A DNA stretch of 64,000 bases from Neobacillus bataviensis LMG 21833 (GCF_000307875.1 NZ_AJLS01000056.1:52684-116683); one strand, 5' to 3'. Counted from the stretch's first letter, positions 36,282 through 44,462 are shown. Numbers and translations are program-made. Notes: generated by a model not told the origin, from the letters alone.

Positions 36282-37079
36282 CTACTTGCCAGACCATTCT
36301 GCTGGGCGTTTCTCGATGAAGGCTGATAATCCCTCTTTGGCATCTTCAGAACGGAATAATAAGTTTTGTAGTTCTCCTTCATAGCGAATGGCAGCATTTA
36401 ACGGCATTTCTTTACCATTCATAATCGAAAGCTTAATGTTGGAAGCTGCATAGGTTGCACTTTCAGCAATCTTTCTTGCATATTCCAATGTTTTTACACG
36501 TGTTTCTTCCTGTGGATAAACACGGTCAACCAACTTAATATTTAGGGCTTCTTGAGGTGTTAAGGTTTCCCCTGTTACATTCAAATCAAGAGCTTTTGAA
36601 TGACCCACTTGACGTGCCAAACGTTGTGTTCCACCTGTACCGGCTAACACCCCAAGTGTAATTTCAGGTAGTCCAATCTTACCCGCTTGGTCTCCCATAA
36701 AACGCAGATCACAAGCTAATGCCATCTCTAGTCCGCCGCCAACGGTGTGTCCTTCAAGACAGGCAATCCAAATTTGCGGAGAACGGGCAATCTTATCTAA
36801 TGTTTCATTACAGAATAAGCAGAATTGCGTTTTAAAACGCGGCTCAGCTGCTTTTAGAAAATTAATATTCGCTCCTGCCGAGAAAAATTTAGGCATATCG
36901 CTCATTAACACAGCGACTTTAATATCGTTATCAAAACGTATATCATCAATGGCAGCATTTAATTCCTTGTAATAGTCTAAATCATAGGCATTTGTTTTAT
37001 TGACATGAATATGCACCTCGGCAATGCCATTTGCTTTTTTTACTGTTAATGTTTTAGTTTCTAATTTGACTTGTGTCAT
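36282..37079 (-). CDS. Enoyl-CoA hydratase/isomerase, paralogue 1
   Basis: Crotonase-fold protein of 265 residues. FFSAGANINFL and LEGHTVGGGLEMALACDLRFMGDQAGKIGLPEITLG carry the oxyanion-hole and active-site region. Almost identical in protein sequence to the gene at 43416-44210 (about 12 changes, first 125 core residues identical), but the DNA differs at many third positions. A role in the ring-cleavage or beta-oxidation-like part of aromatic-CoA degradation is likely; the PaaZ hydrolase domain is absent in the window, and this protein could replace it (speculative). Start ATG at 37077-37079 with AAGGAGG upstream. Confidence 0.88.
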   Translation of the reverse strand: MTQVKLETKTLTVKKANGIAEVHIHVNKTNAYDLDYYKELNAAIDDIRFDNDIKVAVLMSDMPKFFSAGANINFLKAAEPRFKTQFCLFCNETLDKIARSPQIWIACLEGHTVGGGLEMALACDLRFMGDQAGKIGLPEITLGVLAGTGGTQRLARQVGHSKALDLNVTGETLTPQEALNIKLVDRVYPQEETRVKTLEYARKIAESATYAASNIKLSIMNGKEMPLNAAIRYEGELQNLLFRSEDAKEGLSAFIEKRPAEWSGK

Positions 37080-37110
37080 AAAAATTCCTCCTTGGTTTTT
37101 ACAATATTTT

Positions 37111-38604
37111 TTATATTCCGAAAATATTTAATGGTTTCGCCCCAATATAGGAGACAACACTCTTCGTTTCTGTATATAATTCAAGCGTTTCTACACATAA
37201 TTCCCTGCCAAATCCAGATTGTTTGTAGCCTCCAAAAGGCGTTCCTGGGAATGCCGAAATTGGGCTATTTACCATCACGATGCCAGCTCGAATTCCTGCT
37301 GCAATTCTGTGAGCTTTTCCATTGTCTTTTGTCCATATGGCAGAACCCAAACCAAAGATAGAATCATTTGCCTGCTTTAATACCTCAGATTCATCTTTAA
37401 ATTTCATTACAACAACTACTGGACCAAACACTTCCTCTTGGGCAATCCTCATGTCATTTGTTACATTGCCGATGATTGTTGGCTGATACCAATAGCCGTT
37501 TTCAAACTCCGAACCTTCAGGGCGGCTGCCGCCAAATAAAATTTCTCCGCCTTCTTCAATGGCTAACTTAACATAACCGTCAACTGTCTTTTCATGGCTT
37601 TTCGAGATTAGTGCGCCCATATGGGTTTCCTTGTTGAATGGATCCCCCACCTTTAACTTTCTTGCTTTTTCAATAAACCTGGTCAAAAATTCATCATAAA
37701 TATTTTCATGAACAAAGATCCGTGACCGTGCTTCACATGATTGACCTGAGTTGTAGAATATTCCATAAATGGATCCTGCAACTGCCGCTTCCAAATCACA
37801 ATCATCGAAAACAATACTCGGTGATTTTCCGCCAAGCTCAAGGGTAACCCGCTTTAGCGTTTCTGAGGCACGTGCCATGATGTCTTTCCCTGTTTCGGTT
37901 TCACCTGTAAAGGCTACTTTATCAATACCTGGATGCTCCGTTAAGTATGGGCCAATCTCAGAACCGCTTCCTGTCAAAACATTGACCACTCCGGCCGGCA
38001 CACCCGCTTCATGACATATATCAGCTAGCATGAAAGCAGTAATTGGCGTATAGCTTGCCGGTTTCAAAATGATGGTACATCCTGCTGCTAGTGCAGGTGC
38101 TACCTTCCATGCCGCCATCATGAGCGGATAATTCCACGGAATAATTTGGGCACAGACACCCACCGGTTCTTTCACTGTATAGTTGAAAAATCCATTTGGC
38201 ACGGGGTTCGTACGTCCCCCAAAGGTAGTAACGGCACCCGCATAAAATTCAAAGTCCTCAATTGCCTGTGTAATTTGACCTTGTGCAGCGGCTACTGTTT
38301 TTCCACTATTTAAAACTTCAGCCTCTACTAGCTCGTTAAAGCGTTCTCTCATAATTTGCGCAATTTTATTAAGGACTCTTGCCCGTCTTGCCGGAGTCAA
38401 TTTCGGCCACTTGCCTGAATCGAATGCCTTCCTTGCTGCAGCAACGGTACGATCAACATCCTCTTTTGTCGCTTTTGCCACTTTGGCTAACACTTCACCT
38501 GTTGCAGGATTATGGGTTTCGAAAAATTGGTTGTTGCTGCTATTACTGTATTCACCATTGATTAATAATTGGTATTCTTCCTTTAATGTGGTTGTTTTTA
38601 ACAT
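37111..38604 (-). CDS. NAD(P)-dependent aldehyde dehydrogenase
   Basis: 497 residues, ALDH superfamily. Motifs: PWNYPLMMAAWK, ELGGKSP with general base E257, and NSGQSCEA with catalytic C290. The start ATG at 38602-38604 (AAAGGGG upstream) is preferred over the frame-extended 38688, which overlaps the paaD zinc-ribbon gene. In a paa context it may oxidise the ring-cleavage semialdehyde (the role of the PaaZ dehydrogenase domain) or phenylacetaldehyde; sequence similarity to betaine-aldehyde-type enzymes is all that can be seen. No hydratase domain is fused. Downstream of the oxygenase genes. Confidence 0.9.
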   Translation of the reverse strand: MLKTTTLKEEYQLLINGEYSNSSNNQFFETHNPATGEVLAKVAKATKEDVDRTVAAARKAFDSGKWPKLTPARRARVLNKIAQIMRERFNELVEAEVLNSGKTVAAAQGQITQAIEDFEFYAGAVTTFGGRTNPVPNGFFNYTVKEPVGVCAQIIPWNYPLMMAAWKVAPALAAGCTIILKPASYTPITAFMLADICHEAGVPAGVVNVLTGSGSEIGPYLTEHPGIDKVAFTGETETGKDIMARASETLKRVTLELGGKSPSIVFDDCDLEAAVAGSIYGIFYNSGQSCEARSRIFVHENIYDEFLTRFIEKARKLKVGDPFNKETHMGALISKSHEKTVDGYVKLAIEEGGEILFGGSRPEGSEFENGYWYQPTIIGNVTNDMRIAQEEVFGPVVVVMKFKDESEVLKQANDSIFGLGSAIWTKDNGKAHRIAAGIRAGIVMVNSPISAFPGTPFGGYKQSGFGRELCVETLELYTETKSVVSYIGAKPLNIFGI

Positions 38605-38641
38605 TTCAATAGCCCCTTTAAATTTTTTCAATAATTGCTTA

Positions 38642-38806
38642 CTAGTATTTCGACTGTACAGCTTGCCAGCGGATATACTCAAAGACACTTCGGCAACTGT
38701 TGCAATAATACTGACGAACTAATTGGGCTGTACCGAATGATGAGATCTTTTCTACATTTTCCGAGGCACAAAATGAGCATTGAATGGTCTTTTTCTCATC
38801 AGACAT
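38642..38806 (-). CDS. Stand-alone PaaD C-terminal zinc ribbon protein
   Basis: 54-residue ORF with two CxxC knuckles: QCSFCASENVEKISSFGTAQ ... YYCNSCRSVFEYIRW. In proteobacterial PaaD the same CPxC...GST...YxCxxC segment is fused behind the MIP18/DUF59 domain; here the DUF59 part (39666-39986) is a separate gene and the zinc ribbon is encoded after paaC. The ATG overlaps the paaC stop region by 8 nt, so translation is coupled. Its role is probably in assembly of the epoxidase or its metal centre (inference). Confidence 0.78.
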   Translation of the reverse strand: MSDEKKTIQCSFCASENVEKISSFGTAQLVRQYYCNSCRSVFEYIRWQAVQSKY

Positions 38807-39437
38807 GTTGTACGTCCTCAAGAGCCGTCAGCTTTGCGATCGTTTCTTTGTATTCTTTTACCAGATTGCTATTTTCCAAGATTATCTTTTCAGAGAGTAA
38901 TAGATGGTCAGTTTCCACCTGCTTCAACCACTGTAAGGCCTCTAATGTTACCTTTTCAAACTCTAGTGCAAATGTTTTAGGAACGGCTCCTGAATCATTC
39001 AGCAATTGTTTACACCAACTTTTTGAGTAAAGAAGATGTTCTTCTTGTTCATTAAACATTTTACTGAACGGTGCATGTAACTCCGGATGCTTCGCATCGA
39101 TGACCGCATTCATGACGAGATCAACGGCAACATTTACCGCATAAACACCGGCAATCAAAGCTACCCAGTGGGAGGTGCCCGCAACTGACGGAAAGGCCTT
39201 TCCTGTTTGTTCTTTAATTTCAACTTTACTGCCATTTAAACCTTGTAATTCATGCGCCCATTTATACATGAGCCGGGCATGGCCAAGTTCAGCCTGTGCC
39301 ATTGCAATGGAAGAAAGGGTAGCTTCTAAATTAGGACCGCTAATCCCAATTTCTACAAGACGGTCACCTAAGATAAATTTGTTATCCGCAATTGTTACGG
39401 CTAATTCAATAAGAGAACCATTGTTTAGAATACTCAT
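38799..39437 (-). CDS. paaC: PaaC-like epoxidase structural subunit
   Basis: 212 residues, ferritin-like fold with IAMAQAELGHARLMYKWA and a second EEHLLYSKSWC helix. This is the structural partner of PaaA in the 1,2-phenylacetyl-CoA epoxidase (PaaABCE) type complex. It lies between paaB and the zinc-ribbon gene with tight spacing. The ATG is preceded by an AAGGAGGGTG SD. At 212 residues it is somewhat shorter than E. coli PaaC. Assignment is by family and gene order. Confidence 0.87.
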   Translation of the reverse strand: MSILNNGSLIELAVTIADNKFILGDRLVEIGISGPNLEATLSSIAMAQAELGHARLMYKWAHELQGLNGSKVEIKEQTGKAFPSVAGTSHWVALIAGVYAVNVAVDLVMNAVIDAKHPELHAPFSKMFNEQEEHLLYSKSWCKQLLNDSGAVPKTFALEFEKVTLEALQWLKQVETDHLLLSEKIILENSNLVKEYKETIAKLTALEDVQHV

Positions 39438-39438
39438 A

Positions 39439-39669
39439 TTAATTTACACCCTCCTTTTCAAATAGTGGTTCTGGAAGGCGTACTGTAATGAATGCCTCTT
39501 TTCGGACAATTTGCATTTCTACCCAGTCTTCTTCATCGTAAATGTATTGTGAATAAACTTTGGCAAGTTCATCGCTCTCAGCAAGAAATGAACCCACTTG
39601 TATCAAATCATCGCCCCGGTTGATACGTGTAAATAGAAGATATTCTGCTTTTTGTTGTTTTATTGTCAT
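39439..39669 (-). CDS. paaB: PaaB-like epoxidase subunit
   Basis: 76 residues, short PaaB-type protein (KAEYLLFTRINRGDDLIQVG ... VWVEMQIVRKEAFI-like DWVEMQIVRKEAFITV). It overlaps paaD by 4 nt and is 1 nt from paaC. PaaB bridges the PaaAC heterodimers in known complexes. This version is somewhat shorter than the E. coli one. No other function is suggested by the sequence. Confidence 0.82.
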   Translation of the reverse strand: MTIKQQKAEYLLFTRINRGDDLIQVGSFLAESDELAKVYSQYIYDEEDWVEMQIVRKEAFITVRLPEPLFEKEGVN

Positions 39670-39986
39670 GAGCTAACCCCCCAGGTTCTGAGTGTTTCTT
39701 TCCCTTTATCACTCATATTATTGATGGTCCAAGGCGGACTCCAAACCACTTCAATATCTACTACTAAAATGTCTTCTTCCTTCAGGAGCCGTTCTCTGAT
39801 ATCGCTTTCAATCCATTGCATACAGCCACAACCGGTTGAAGTGTAGGTCATCTTAACGGCTACCTTGCTGTCTTCTACTTTTTCAATTTCATAGATTAAT
39901 CCCATATCCACCACACTGATTGGGAACTCAGGATCCATTACCTCTGTTAAGGCATTCCAATATCTTTCAATCTCGACTGTTTGCAT
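39666..39986 (-). CDS. paaD: PaaD N-terminal part, MIP18/DUF59 protein
   Basis: 106 residues, MIP18/DUF59 domain: ALTEVMDPEFPISVVDMGLIYE and TSTGCGCMQWIESDIRERLL. It is needed for phenylacetyl-CoA epoxidase activity in PaaABCDE systems, probably in iron or Fe-S assembly. The usual C-terminal zinc ribbon is absent here and encoded at 38642-38806. The gene overlaps paaB and is directly downstream of paaA (2-nt gap). Start ATG at 39984-39986 with an AGGAGG SD. Confidence 0.85.
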   Translation of the reverse strand: MQTVEIERYWNALTEVMDPEFPISVVDMGLIYEIEKVEDSKVAVKMTYTSTGCGCMQWIESDIRERLLKEEDILVVDIEVVWSPPWTINNMSDKGKETLRTWGVSS

Positions 39987-39988
39987 CT

Positions 39989-40927
39989 TTACATAACCTC
40001 CTTTGCGCGTAGTTCTTCTAATTCGAAGTATCCCTTTTGAATTCTTCTCACAAACTCTTGATTATTTGGCCCCCGCTTTTTAAAACGTTCAATAACACCT
40101 TGCCAGGTATCTGGTTCATCGAGTAGCCATTTTTTATTTTCTACATCAAATTTGCATGGAAAAGGAACATCCACCACATACTTTCCTTGCTCCTCGTCAA
40201 AATGCGCCGGGACTTTCACACCAATCGATTCACAAAACGGGACCGCTGTAGACAGCCATTTTTGTCTTAGCTCATCATTGGTCTTGCCTTTGAGCTTATA
40301 ATCTAATTGAGCCGAACGGCTTTTAAGGTTATCGGACACTCCGAAAAACTCTAAAGCCATTATAAACATCCAATCAACCGCTTCTTGTACTTGCTTGGCT
40401 GTTTCTGGGCTTTTCATTCCTGCTTTCATAATGATTTCACCATTCCGCAGGTGAAAAAGCTCTTCTTTGTCTACCTTCACTAAGGCTCTTTTCCATGGAC
40501 CATATGATGTATTTTGGTGGGCATCACCTAGCAGGGTGTAACCTGATCTGTCAAAAAGTCCATTAAATACACCCAGCTCAATCCAATTGTCTAATTTAAA
40601 ATCAAAGGCATATGGATTTTTCCAGCGGTTAGCAGGCCGTTTATAAAGGAGTTCTTCGACATCTTCTCCAAGGTCCTCTAACAGACGATAGGCAATATGT
40701 GCGTGGCCAATTTCATCTTGAATAACAGCAAGTGCGGTAATCTTATAGTTTAGATTTGGGGCTTCATTGTACACGGTTAAAAGGGGGGGGACACTTAAAA
40801 GCTCGGTGTCTCCAACAATGGTTAATGTTTGTTTCAAGGCCCGAAGATACTCATCATTCATATCATCTCTGCTTTCAAGCATATATCCCTTCTGAATCTT
40901 TTCCATTAAAACCTCAGCCTGACTCAT
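39989..40927 (-). CDS. paaA: PaaA-like catalytic epoxidase subunit
   Basis: 312 residues, diiron ferritin-like oxygenase subunit with IQDEIGHAHIAY (E72, H75) and KVDKEELFHLRNGE (E155, E156, H159) as iron ligands. It would epoxidise an aromatic CoA thioester at C1-C2. It heads paaA-paaD-paaB-paaC-zinc ribbon under a strong promoter at 40978-41006. The reductase PaaE is not in the window. Since the linked ligase is of the benzoate type, the substrate may not be phenylacetyl-CoA (inference). Confidence 0.9.
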   Translation of the reverse strand: MSQAEVLMEKIQKGYMLESRDDMNDEYLRALKQTLTIVGDTELLSVPPLLTVYNEAPNLNYKITALAVIQDEIGHAHIAYRLLEDLGEDVEELLYKRPANRWKNPYAFDFKLDNWIELGVFNGLFDRSGYTLLGDAHQNTSYGPWKRALVKVDKEELFHLRNGEIIMKAGMKSPETAKQVQEAVDWMFIMALEFFGVSDNLKSRSAQLDYKLKGKTNDELRQKWLSTAVPFCESIGVKVPAHFDEEQGKYVVDVPFPCKFDVENKKWLLDEPDTWQGVIERFKKRGPNNQEFVRRIQKGYFELEELRAKEVM

Positions 40928-40941
40928 ATTGATCGCCTCTC

Positions 40942-41024
40942 TTTATTACGTTTTTTATTTTATCGTCTATATAAGATAATATAGATTATTTTAAATTATC
41001 TGTCAATAAGTTTATTACGTTTTT
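40942..41024. promoter_or_regulatory. Two identical 14-bp motifs flanking the paaA promoter
   Basis: TTTATTACGTTTTT occurs exactly at 40942-40955 and 41011-41024, as direct repeats 69 bp apart. They enclose the -35 and -10 boxes. A 12-bp version (TTTATTACGTTT) and an inverted AACGTAATAA lie before livJ. Candidate operator for PaaX or another regulator of the island. Confidence 0.55.
40978..41006 (-). promoter_or_regulatory. paaA promoter
   Basis: TTGACA (41006-41001), exactly 17 nt, TATATT (40983-40978) on the minus strand, about 50 nt upstream of the paaA start. Confidence 0.82.
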
Positions 41025-41068
41025 ACGTTGGTAATATTAAAAACATAATTTCATAGGAATTGAAACGA

Positions 41069-41105
41069 AAAAACGACGCCTTATACAATGAAAGGCGTCG
41101 TTTTC
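41069..41105. terminator. Terminator between the crotonase gene (41135) and paaA
   Basis: A 13-bp stem AAAACGACGCCTT / AAGGCGTCGTTTT with T runs on both strands; it ends the paaX-crotonase transcript. Confidence 0.85.
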
Positions 41106-41134
41106 TTATTTTAGTTTTTGATATTTAATTGGGA

Positions 41135-41911
41135 CTATTCCCCTTTAAAATTCGGCGAGCGTTTTTCCTTAAATGCAGTTAATGCTTCGATTCGATCCTT
41201 TGTAGGGATAATGACCTCATATGCCTTCGCTTCAATTGCTAATCCTGTTTTTACATCTACATTGCTTCCATAATTTACGGCGAATTTCGCCTGTGTCACG
41301 GCAAGTGGAGCATTTTTCATTATTTCTGCTGCCAATTCTTTAGAGGAATCTAGCAACTTACCCTTTTCCACAACTTTATTTATTAGTCCCAACTCAAATG
41401 CCGTGGAAGCTCCAATCTTTCTAGCCGTTAATATCAATTCCTTCGCCTTCGAAGTTCCGATTAATCGGCTTAAGCGCTGTGTGCCGCCCGCACCAGGGAT
41501 AATCCCCCAACTCACTTCCGTTAGTCCCATTGTTGCTTCTTTCACGGCAATACGAAAGTCACAAACTAAGGCAAGTTCAAGACCGCCACCAAGTGCATAC
41601 CCATTGACAGCAGCAATCGTTGGCTGCGGTAACTCTTCAATCTTTGTGAAAACAGACCGGATCATATTCACGTTTCTATGAACCTCTTTTTCACTTAACG
41701 TGCGTCTTTCCCGTAAATCTGCCCCTGCACTAAATGCCTTTTCTCCCGCTCCAGTAATAATAACGACCCGAATATCCTTATCATGTTTAAGCCCGTCTAC
41801 CACCTCTTCTAACTGTAAAAGCGTTTCATAGTCAAAGCAATTTAATTGATCTGGGCGATTGATGGTTACTACTGCTAAATGACTTTCTACCTTTAAAATA
41901 ACCTTTTCCAA
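41135..41911 (-). CDS. Enoyl-CoA hydratase (PaaF-like crotonase)
   Basis: 258 residues: VTINRPDQLNCFDYETL, AFSAGADLRE and NGYALGGGLELALVCDFRIA (oxyanion hole), EVSWGIIPGAGGTQRL with the catalytic glutamates. A typical 2,3-enoyl-CoA hydratase of the PaaF or methylglutaconyl type, clearly different from the two duplicated crotonases. TTG at 41909-41911 is preferred (AGGGAGG 7 nt upstream); an ATG at 41929 overlaps the paaX stop as TAATG and is an alternative. Cotranscribed with paaX. Confidence 0.88.
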   Translation of the reverse strand: MEKVILKVESHLAVVTINRPDQLNCFDYETLLQLEEVVDGLKHDKDIRVVIITGAGEKAFSAGADLRERRTLSEKEVHRNVNMIRSVFTKIEELPQPTIAAVNGYALGGGLELALVCDFRIAVKEATMGLTEVSWGIIPGAGGTQRLSRLIGTSKAKELILTARKIGASTAFELGLINKVVEKGKLLDSSKELAAEIMKNAPLAVTQAKFAVNYGSNVDVKTGLAIEAKAYEVIIPTKDRIEALTAFKEKRSPNFKGE

Positions 41912-41928
41912 ATTAATTCCTCCCTGCA

Positions 41929-42807
41929 TTATACATAAACTTCTTTAAATGGGTTGATTGCTTTATCCCGAATAGGTTTTATTTCTTGATCTGGATCCGT
42001 TTCATTAATGGATTCAAAATAGCGTATAGATGGTATGGCTATTAATTGATGAATATTCCAAAATAGTTCTCTCGCTCTTGATCCTACCCAATCTTTAGGT
42101 AGTAAATCTCGGGGGAAGCCTGGGTCTTGAAAAAGAAACTTTCTATATTCATGAACGATGTTTGTCCGTTTAATAAAACACTCTTCGTCCGTTAATCTAT
42201 TCGTTAATGCCTTATCACGTAATTCTTCTAATTCAGGTAAGTATTTTTCAATAAATCTATTGTAATTTTCCGAAACCTGCCCAATGTCCCATCCCTTTGC
42301 GATAATACTTTCGCTAGTATGCGAGACCACATCTGAGGAGCTAAATAAAATGGTGTTTTCTTCAATTTTATAATTTTTAATCATTGCCATCACTTGATTT
42401 TCCAGTGGGTTGGGGCTGATCCAGGTGCTGTTTGAAATCATTCCAAAGCCAGTCCAAGAAAGCTCTTTTCTAATTTCATTTCGAAGCTCCCGTTTTTCCT
42501 CAGGGAAGGAATAGCTTAATATTCTCCACTTGCCATCCCATGCTGCTTGAGGAGCGGCGTATACCCTATTTACCCCATCTTCTACCCTTCTTTTTCCTTG
42601 TTCTGTAATAGAGTAGTAGCTTTTATTTCCCTTTTTTCTGACTTGTAATAAATTCTTCTGAACCATTCTTAAAATAGCACCACGAACAGAGGATTCAGAA
42701 ATTCCAAATCCACTCATTAACTGAATTAAACTCCCAACCCAGATTTCTCCCCCATAATATTGAATGTACTCTCCATAAAGTGTAAACATTAGTGATCTTG
42801 GCTTCAT
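41929..42807 (-). CDS. paaX: PaaX-family transcriptional regulator
   Basis: About 292 residues. The N-terminal winged helix (MKPRSLMFTLYGEYIQYYGG, SSVRGAILRMVQKNLLQVRKKGNKSYYSIT) and the long C-terminal domain with WRILSYSFPEEKRELRNEIR are diagnostic of PaaX, the phenylacetyl-CoA-responsive repressor. It most likely controls the paaA, liv and crotonase promoters sharing TTTATTACGTTT-like motifs. ATG at 42805-42807 with GGTGG upstream is chosen, but the ATG at 42819 is possible. The effector may be another aryl-CoA here (inference). Confidence 0.9.
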   Translation of the reverse strand: MKPRSLMFTLYGEYIQYYGGEIWVGSLIQLMSGFGISESSVRGAILRMVQKNLLQVRKKGNKSYYSITEQGKRRVEDGVNRVYAAPQAAWDGKWRILSYSFPEEKRELRNEIRKELSWTGFGMISNSTWISPNPLENQVMAMIKNYKIEENTILFSSSDVVSHTSESIIAKGWDIGQVSENYNRFIEKYLPELEELRDKALTNRLTDEECFIKRTNIVHEYRKFLFQDPGFPRDLLPKDWVGSRARELFWNIHQLIAIPSIRYFESINETDPDQEIKPIRDKAINPFKEVYV

Positions 42808-42888
42808 AGTTGCCACCATCCAGTAATTTATTATTGCTAAATATGTCTTTTCTTAGGAGACAATTATATTATAGAGGAACGGCAGCAT

Positions 42889-43338
42889 TTATGCATTATA
42901 CCTGGGCCGTTTTTTATCCGCTTTTGCTTGAATATTATCGCTTAAGATTGCTTTAACATCCTCCGGGATTAAAACCGCTTTTATTCCTTCGGCAGATTGT
43001 TCTACCCAGCCTCGACATTCATAACCGTGTGCAACCCGTTCTCCATCCCTATATACGACATGTCCCAATTTAATCGTTTTTCGATTAATTTCTTCAACCT
43101 TGGTATGAATTGTAATGAGATCATCATAAAGCAGAGCTTTTTCAAATGTGCATTGGACATCGAGTAACGGAACAATGATTCCCCGCTCCTCTTCCAATTG
43201 AACGGGGGATAAATCACAGCTTCTGAAAAATTGATGCCCAGCAATGTCAAACCATTTAAAAAAGTTCGGATAATAGACAATCCCCGCCTTATCTGTGTCG
43301 CCCCAATTTACTAACACTTCAAGCTCATTTGAACGCAT
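42889..43338 (-). CDS. Acyl-CoA thioesterase (4HBT/YbgC family)
   Basis: 149 residues, hot-dog fold: VNWGDTDKAGIVYYPNFFKWFD contains the family motif with the catalytic aspartate (D in WGDTD). It hydrolyses acyl- or aroyl-CoA thioesters; in an aromatic pathway this could recycle CoA from dead-end thioesters, as PaaI does (PaaI itself is another subfamily). The ATG at 43336-43338 has AAGGGGG upstream; the frame reading back to 43431 runs into a hairpin and the crotonase stop and is rejected. Confidence 0.85.
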   Translation of the reverse strand: MRSNELEVLVNWGDTDKAGIVYYPNFFKWFDIAGHQFFRSCDLSPVQLEEERGIIVPLLDVQCTFEKALLYDDLITIHTKVEEINRKTIKLGHVVYRDGERVAHGYECRGWVEQSAEGIKAVLIPEDVKAILSDNIQAKADKKRPRYNA

Positions 43339-43384
43339 GCAGCGGTCCCCCTTAAAGAAAAATACATACTTGAATAAAATGGCG

Positions 43385-43409
43385 ATATCGATAATCGATA
43401 TCGCCACAT
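43385..43409. terminator. Palindromic hairpin after crotonase paralogue 2
   Basis: GGCGATATCGA / TCGATATCGCC around a short loop; on the minus strand followed by ATTTTATT. Weak terminator or 3' stabiliser between the crotonase and the thioesterase genes. Confidence 0.6.
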
Positions 43410-43415
43410 TGTATA

Positions 43416-44210
43416 TTACTGACCTGACCAATCTGCTGCACGTTTTTCGATAAATGCACTTAATCCCTCTTTCGCATCTTGAGAACGGAATAAAAGGTTT
43501 TGTAGTTCTCCTTCATAACGAATGGCCGCATTCAATGGCATTTCTTTTCCATTCATAATGGAAAGTTTAATATTTGATGCCGCATATGTCGCGCTGCTAG
43601 CAATTTTCTCTGCATATGCTAAAGTTTTTGCTCTTGTTTCCTCTTGAGGGAAAACGCGATCAACTAATTTTATTTCTAATGCTTCTTGTGGTGTTAATGT
43701 TTCTCCTGTGATATTCAAATCAAGCGCTTTAGAATGTCCAACTTGACGTGCAAGGCGCTGTGTTCCACCTGTACCAGCTAGCACACCTAGTGTGATTTCC
43801 GGAAGTCCGATTTTTCCAGCATTGTCGCCCATGAAGCGCAGGTCGCACGCTAGAGCCATTTCTAAGCCGCCGCCAACTGTATGCCCTTCCAGACAAGCAA
43901 TCCAAATTTGCGGGGAACGAGCGATTTTATCTAATGTCTCGTTACAGAATAAGCAGAATTGTGTTTTAAAGCGTGGCTCAGCAGCTTTTAGGAAATTAAT
44001 ATTTGCCCCGGCTGAGAAGAATTTTGGCATATCACTCATTAATACAGCTACTTTAATATCATTATCAAAACGAATATCATCGATGGCTGCATTCAATTCT
44101 TTGTAATAGTCTAAGTCGTAGGCATTGGTTTTATTAACATGTATATGTACCTCTGCAATACCGTTTGCTTTTTTAACTGTAAGCATTTTTGTTTCTGTTA
44201 CTGTTATCAT
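43416..44210 (-). CDS. Enoyl-CoA hydratase/isomerase, paralogue 2
   Basis: 264 residues, near copy of the protein at 36282-37079: the region from LTVKKANGIAEVHIHVNK to ACDLRFMGD is identical, and most of the 12 or so differences lie after it (for example RVFPQEETRAKTLAYAEKIASS against RVYPQEETRVKTLEYARKIAES). The DNA carries numerous synonymous changes. The ATG at 44208-44210 has GAGGAGG upstream; the longer frame (44324) is rejected because the promoter lies inside it. It has its own promoter (44269-44297). Confidence 0.88.
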   Translation of the reverse strand: MITVTETKMLTVKKANGIAEVHIHVNKTNAYDLDYYKELNAAIDDIRFDNDIKVAVLMSDMPKFFSAGANINFLKAAEPRFKTQFCLFCNETLDKIARSPQIWIACLEGHTVGGGLEMALACDLRFMGDNAGKIGLPEITLGVLAGTGGTQRLARQVGHSKALDLNITGETLTPQEALEIKLVDRVFPQEETRAKTLAYAEKIASSATYAASNIKLSIMNGKEMPLNAAIRYEGELQNLLFRSQDAKEGLSAFIEKRAADWSGQ

Positions 44211-44268
44211 TTTAAAATCCTCCTCATTATTTATCGTTATGATTTTATTCCCTTCGTTCTTATTACAT

Positions 44269-44297
44269 AATATACAGAATATTTTATCTATTAGCAA
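44269..44297 (-). promoter_or_regulatory. Promoter of crotonase paralogue 2
   Basis: TTGCTA (44297-44292), 17-nt spacer, TATATT (44274-44269). ATGTAATAAGAACG follows directly, a one-mismatch version of the ACGTAATAA motif at paaA. Confidence 0.6.
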
Positions 44298-44388
44298 AAC
44301 CTGAAATTCAGCTATTTCTCCCACAATTTATCTCATTTACTTGTATTTTCTTATCTATTCTCTCTTTTTCTAACAATTAATGTTTTTC

Positions 44389-44462
44389 TTACCAACGTAG
44401 TGAAAACATATTATTCGCCATGCTACGGAATAATTGCTTGGAGTACAATTGGTTGATATAAT
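44389..44462 (+). promoter_or_regulatory. Promoter of the MBL-fold hydrolase gene with a shared upstream motif
   Basis: TTGCTT (44434-44439), 17-nt spacer and a perfect TATAAT (44457-44462). Upstream TTACCAACGTA (44389-44399) is the reverse complement of TACGTTGGTAA at 41024-41034 by the paaA promoter. The start site near 44469 rules out a gene start at 44434. Confidence 0.68.

Noticed and set aside
43385..43409. GGCGATATCGATAATCGATATCGCC as a regulator operator
   Set aside because: It lies directly after a stop codon and forms a stable hairpin, so a terminator or 3' stabiliser is the simpler explanation.
36282..44210. Composite transposon formed by the two similar crotonase genes
   Set aside because: No transposase or terminal inverted repeats; the homology stops at the gene borders and the DNA has many synonymous changes.
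43416..44324. Long N-terminal form of crotonase paralogue 2
   Set aside because: The extension contains the promoter and a GAGGAGG SD in front of the ATG at 44210; the paralogue has no such extension.
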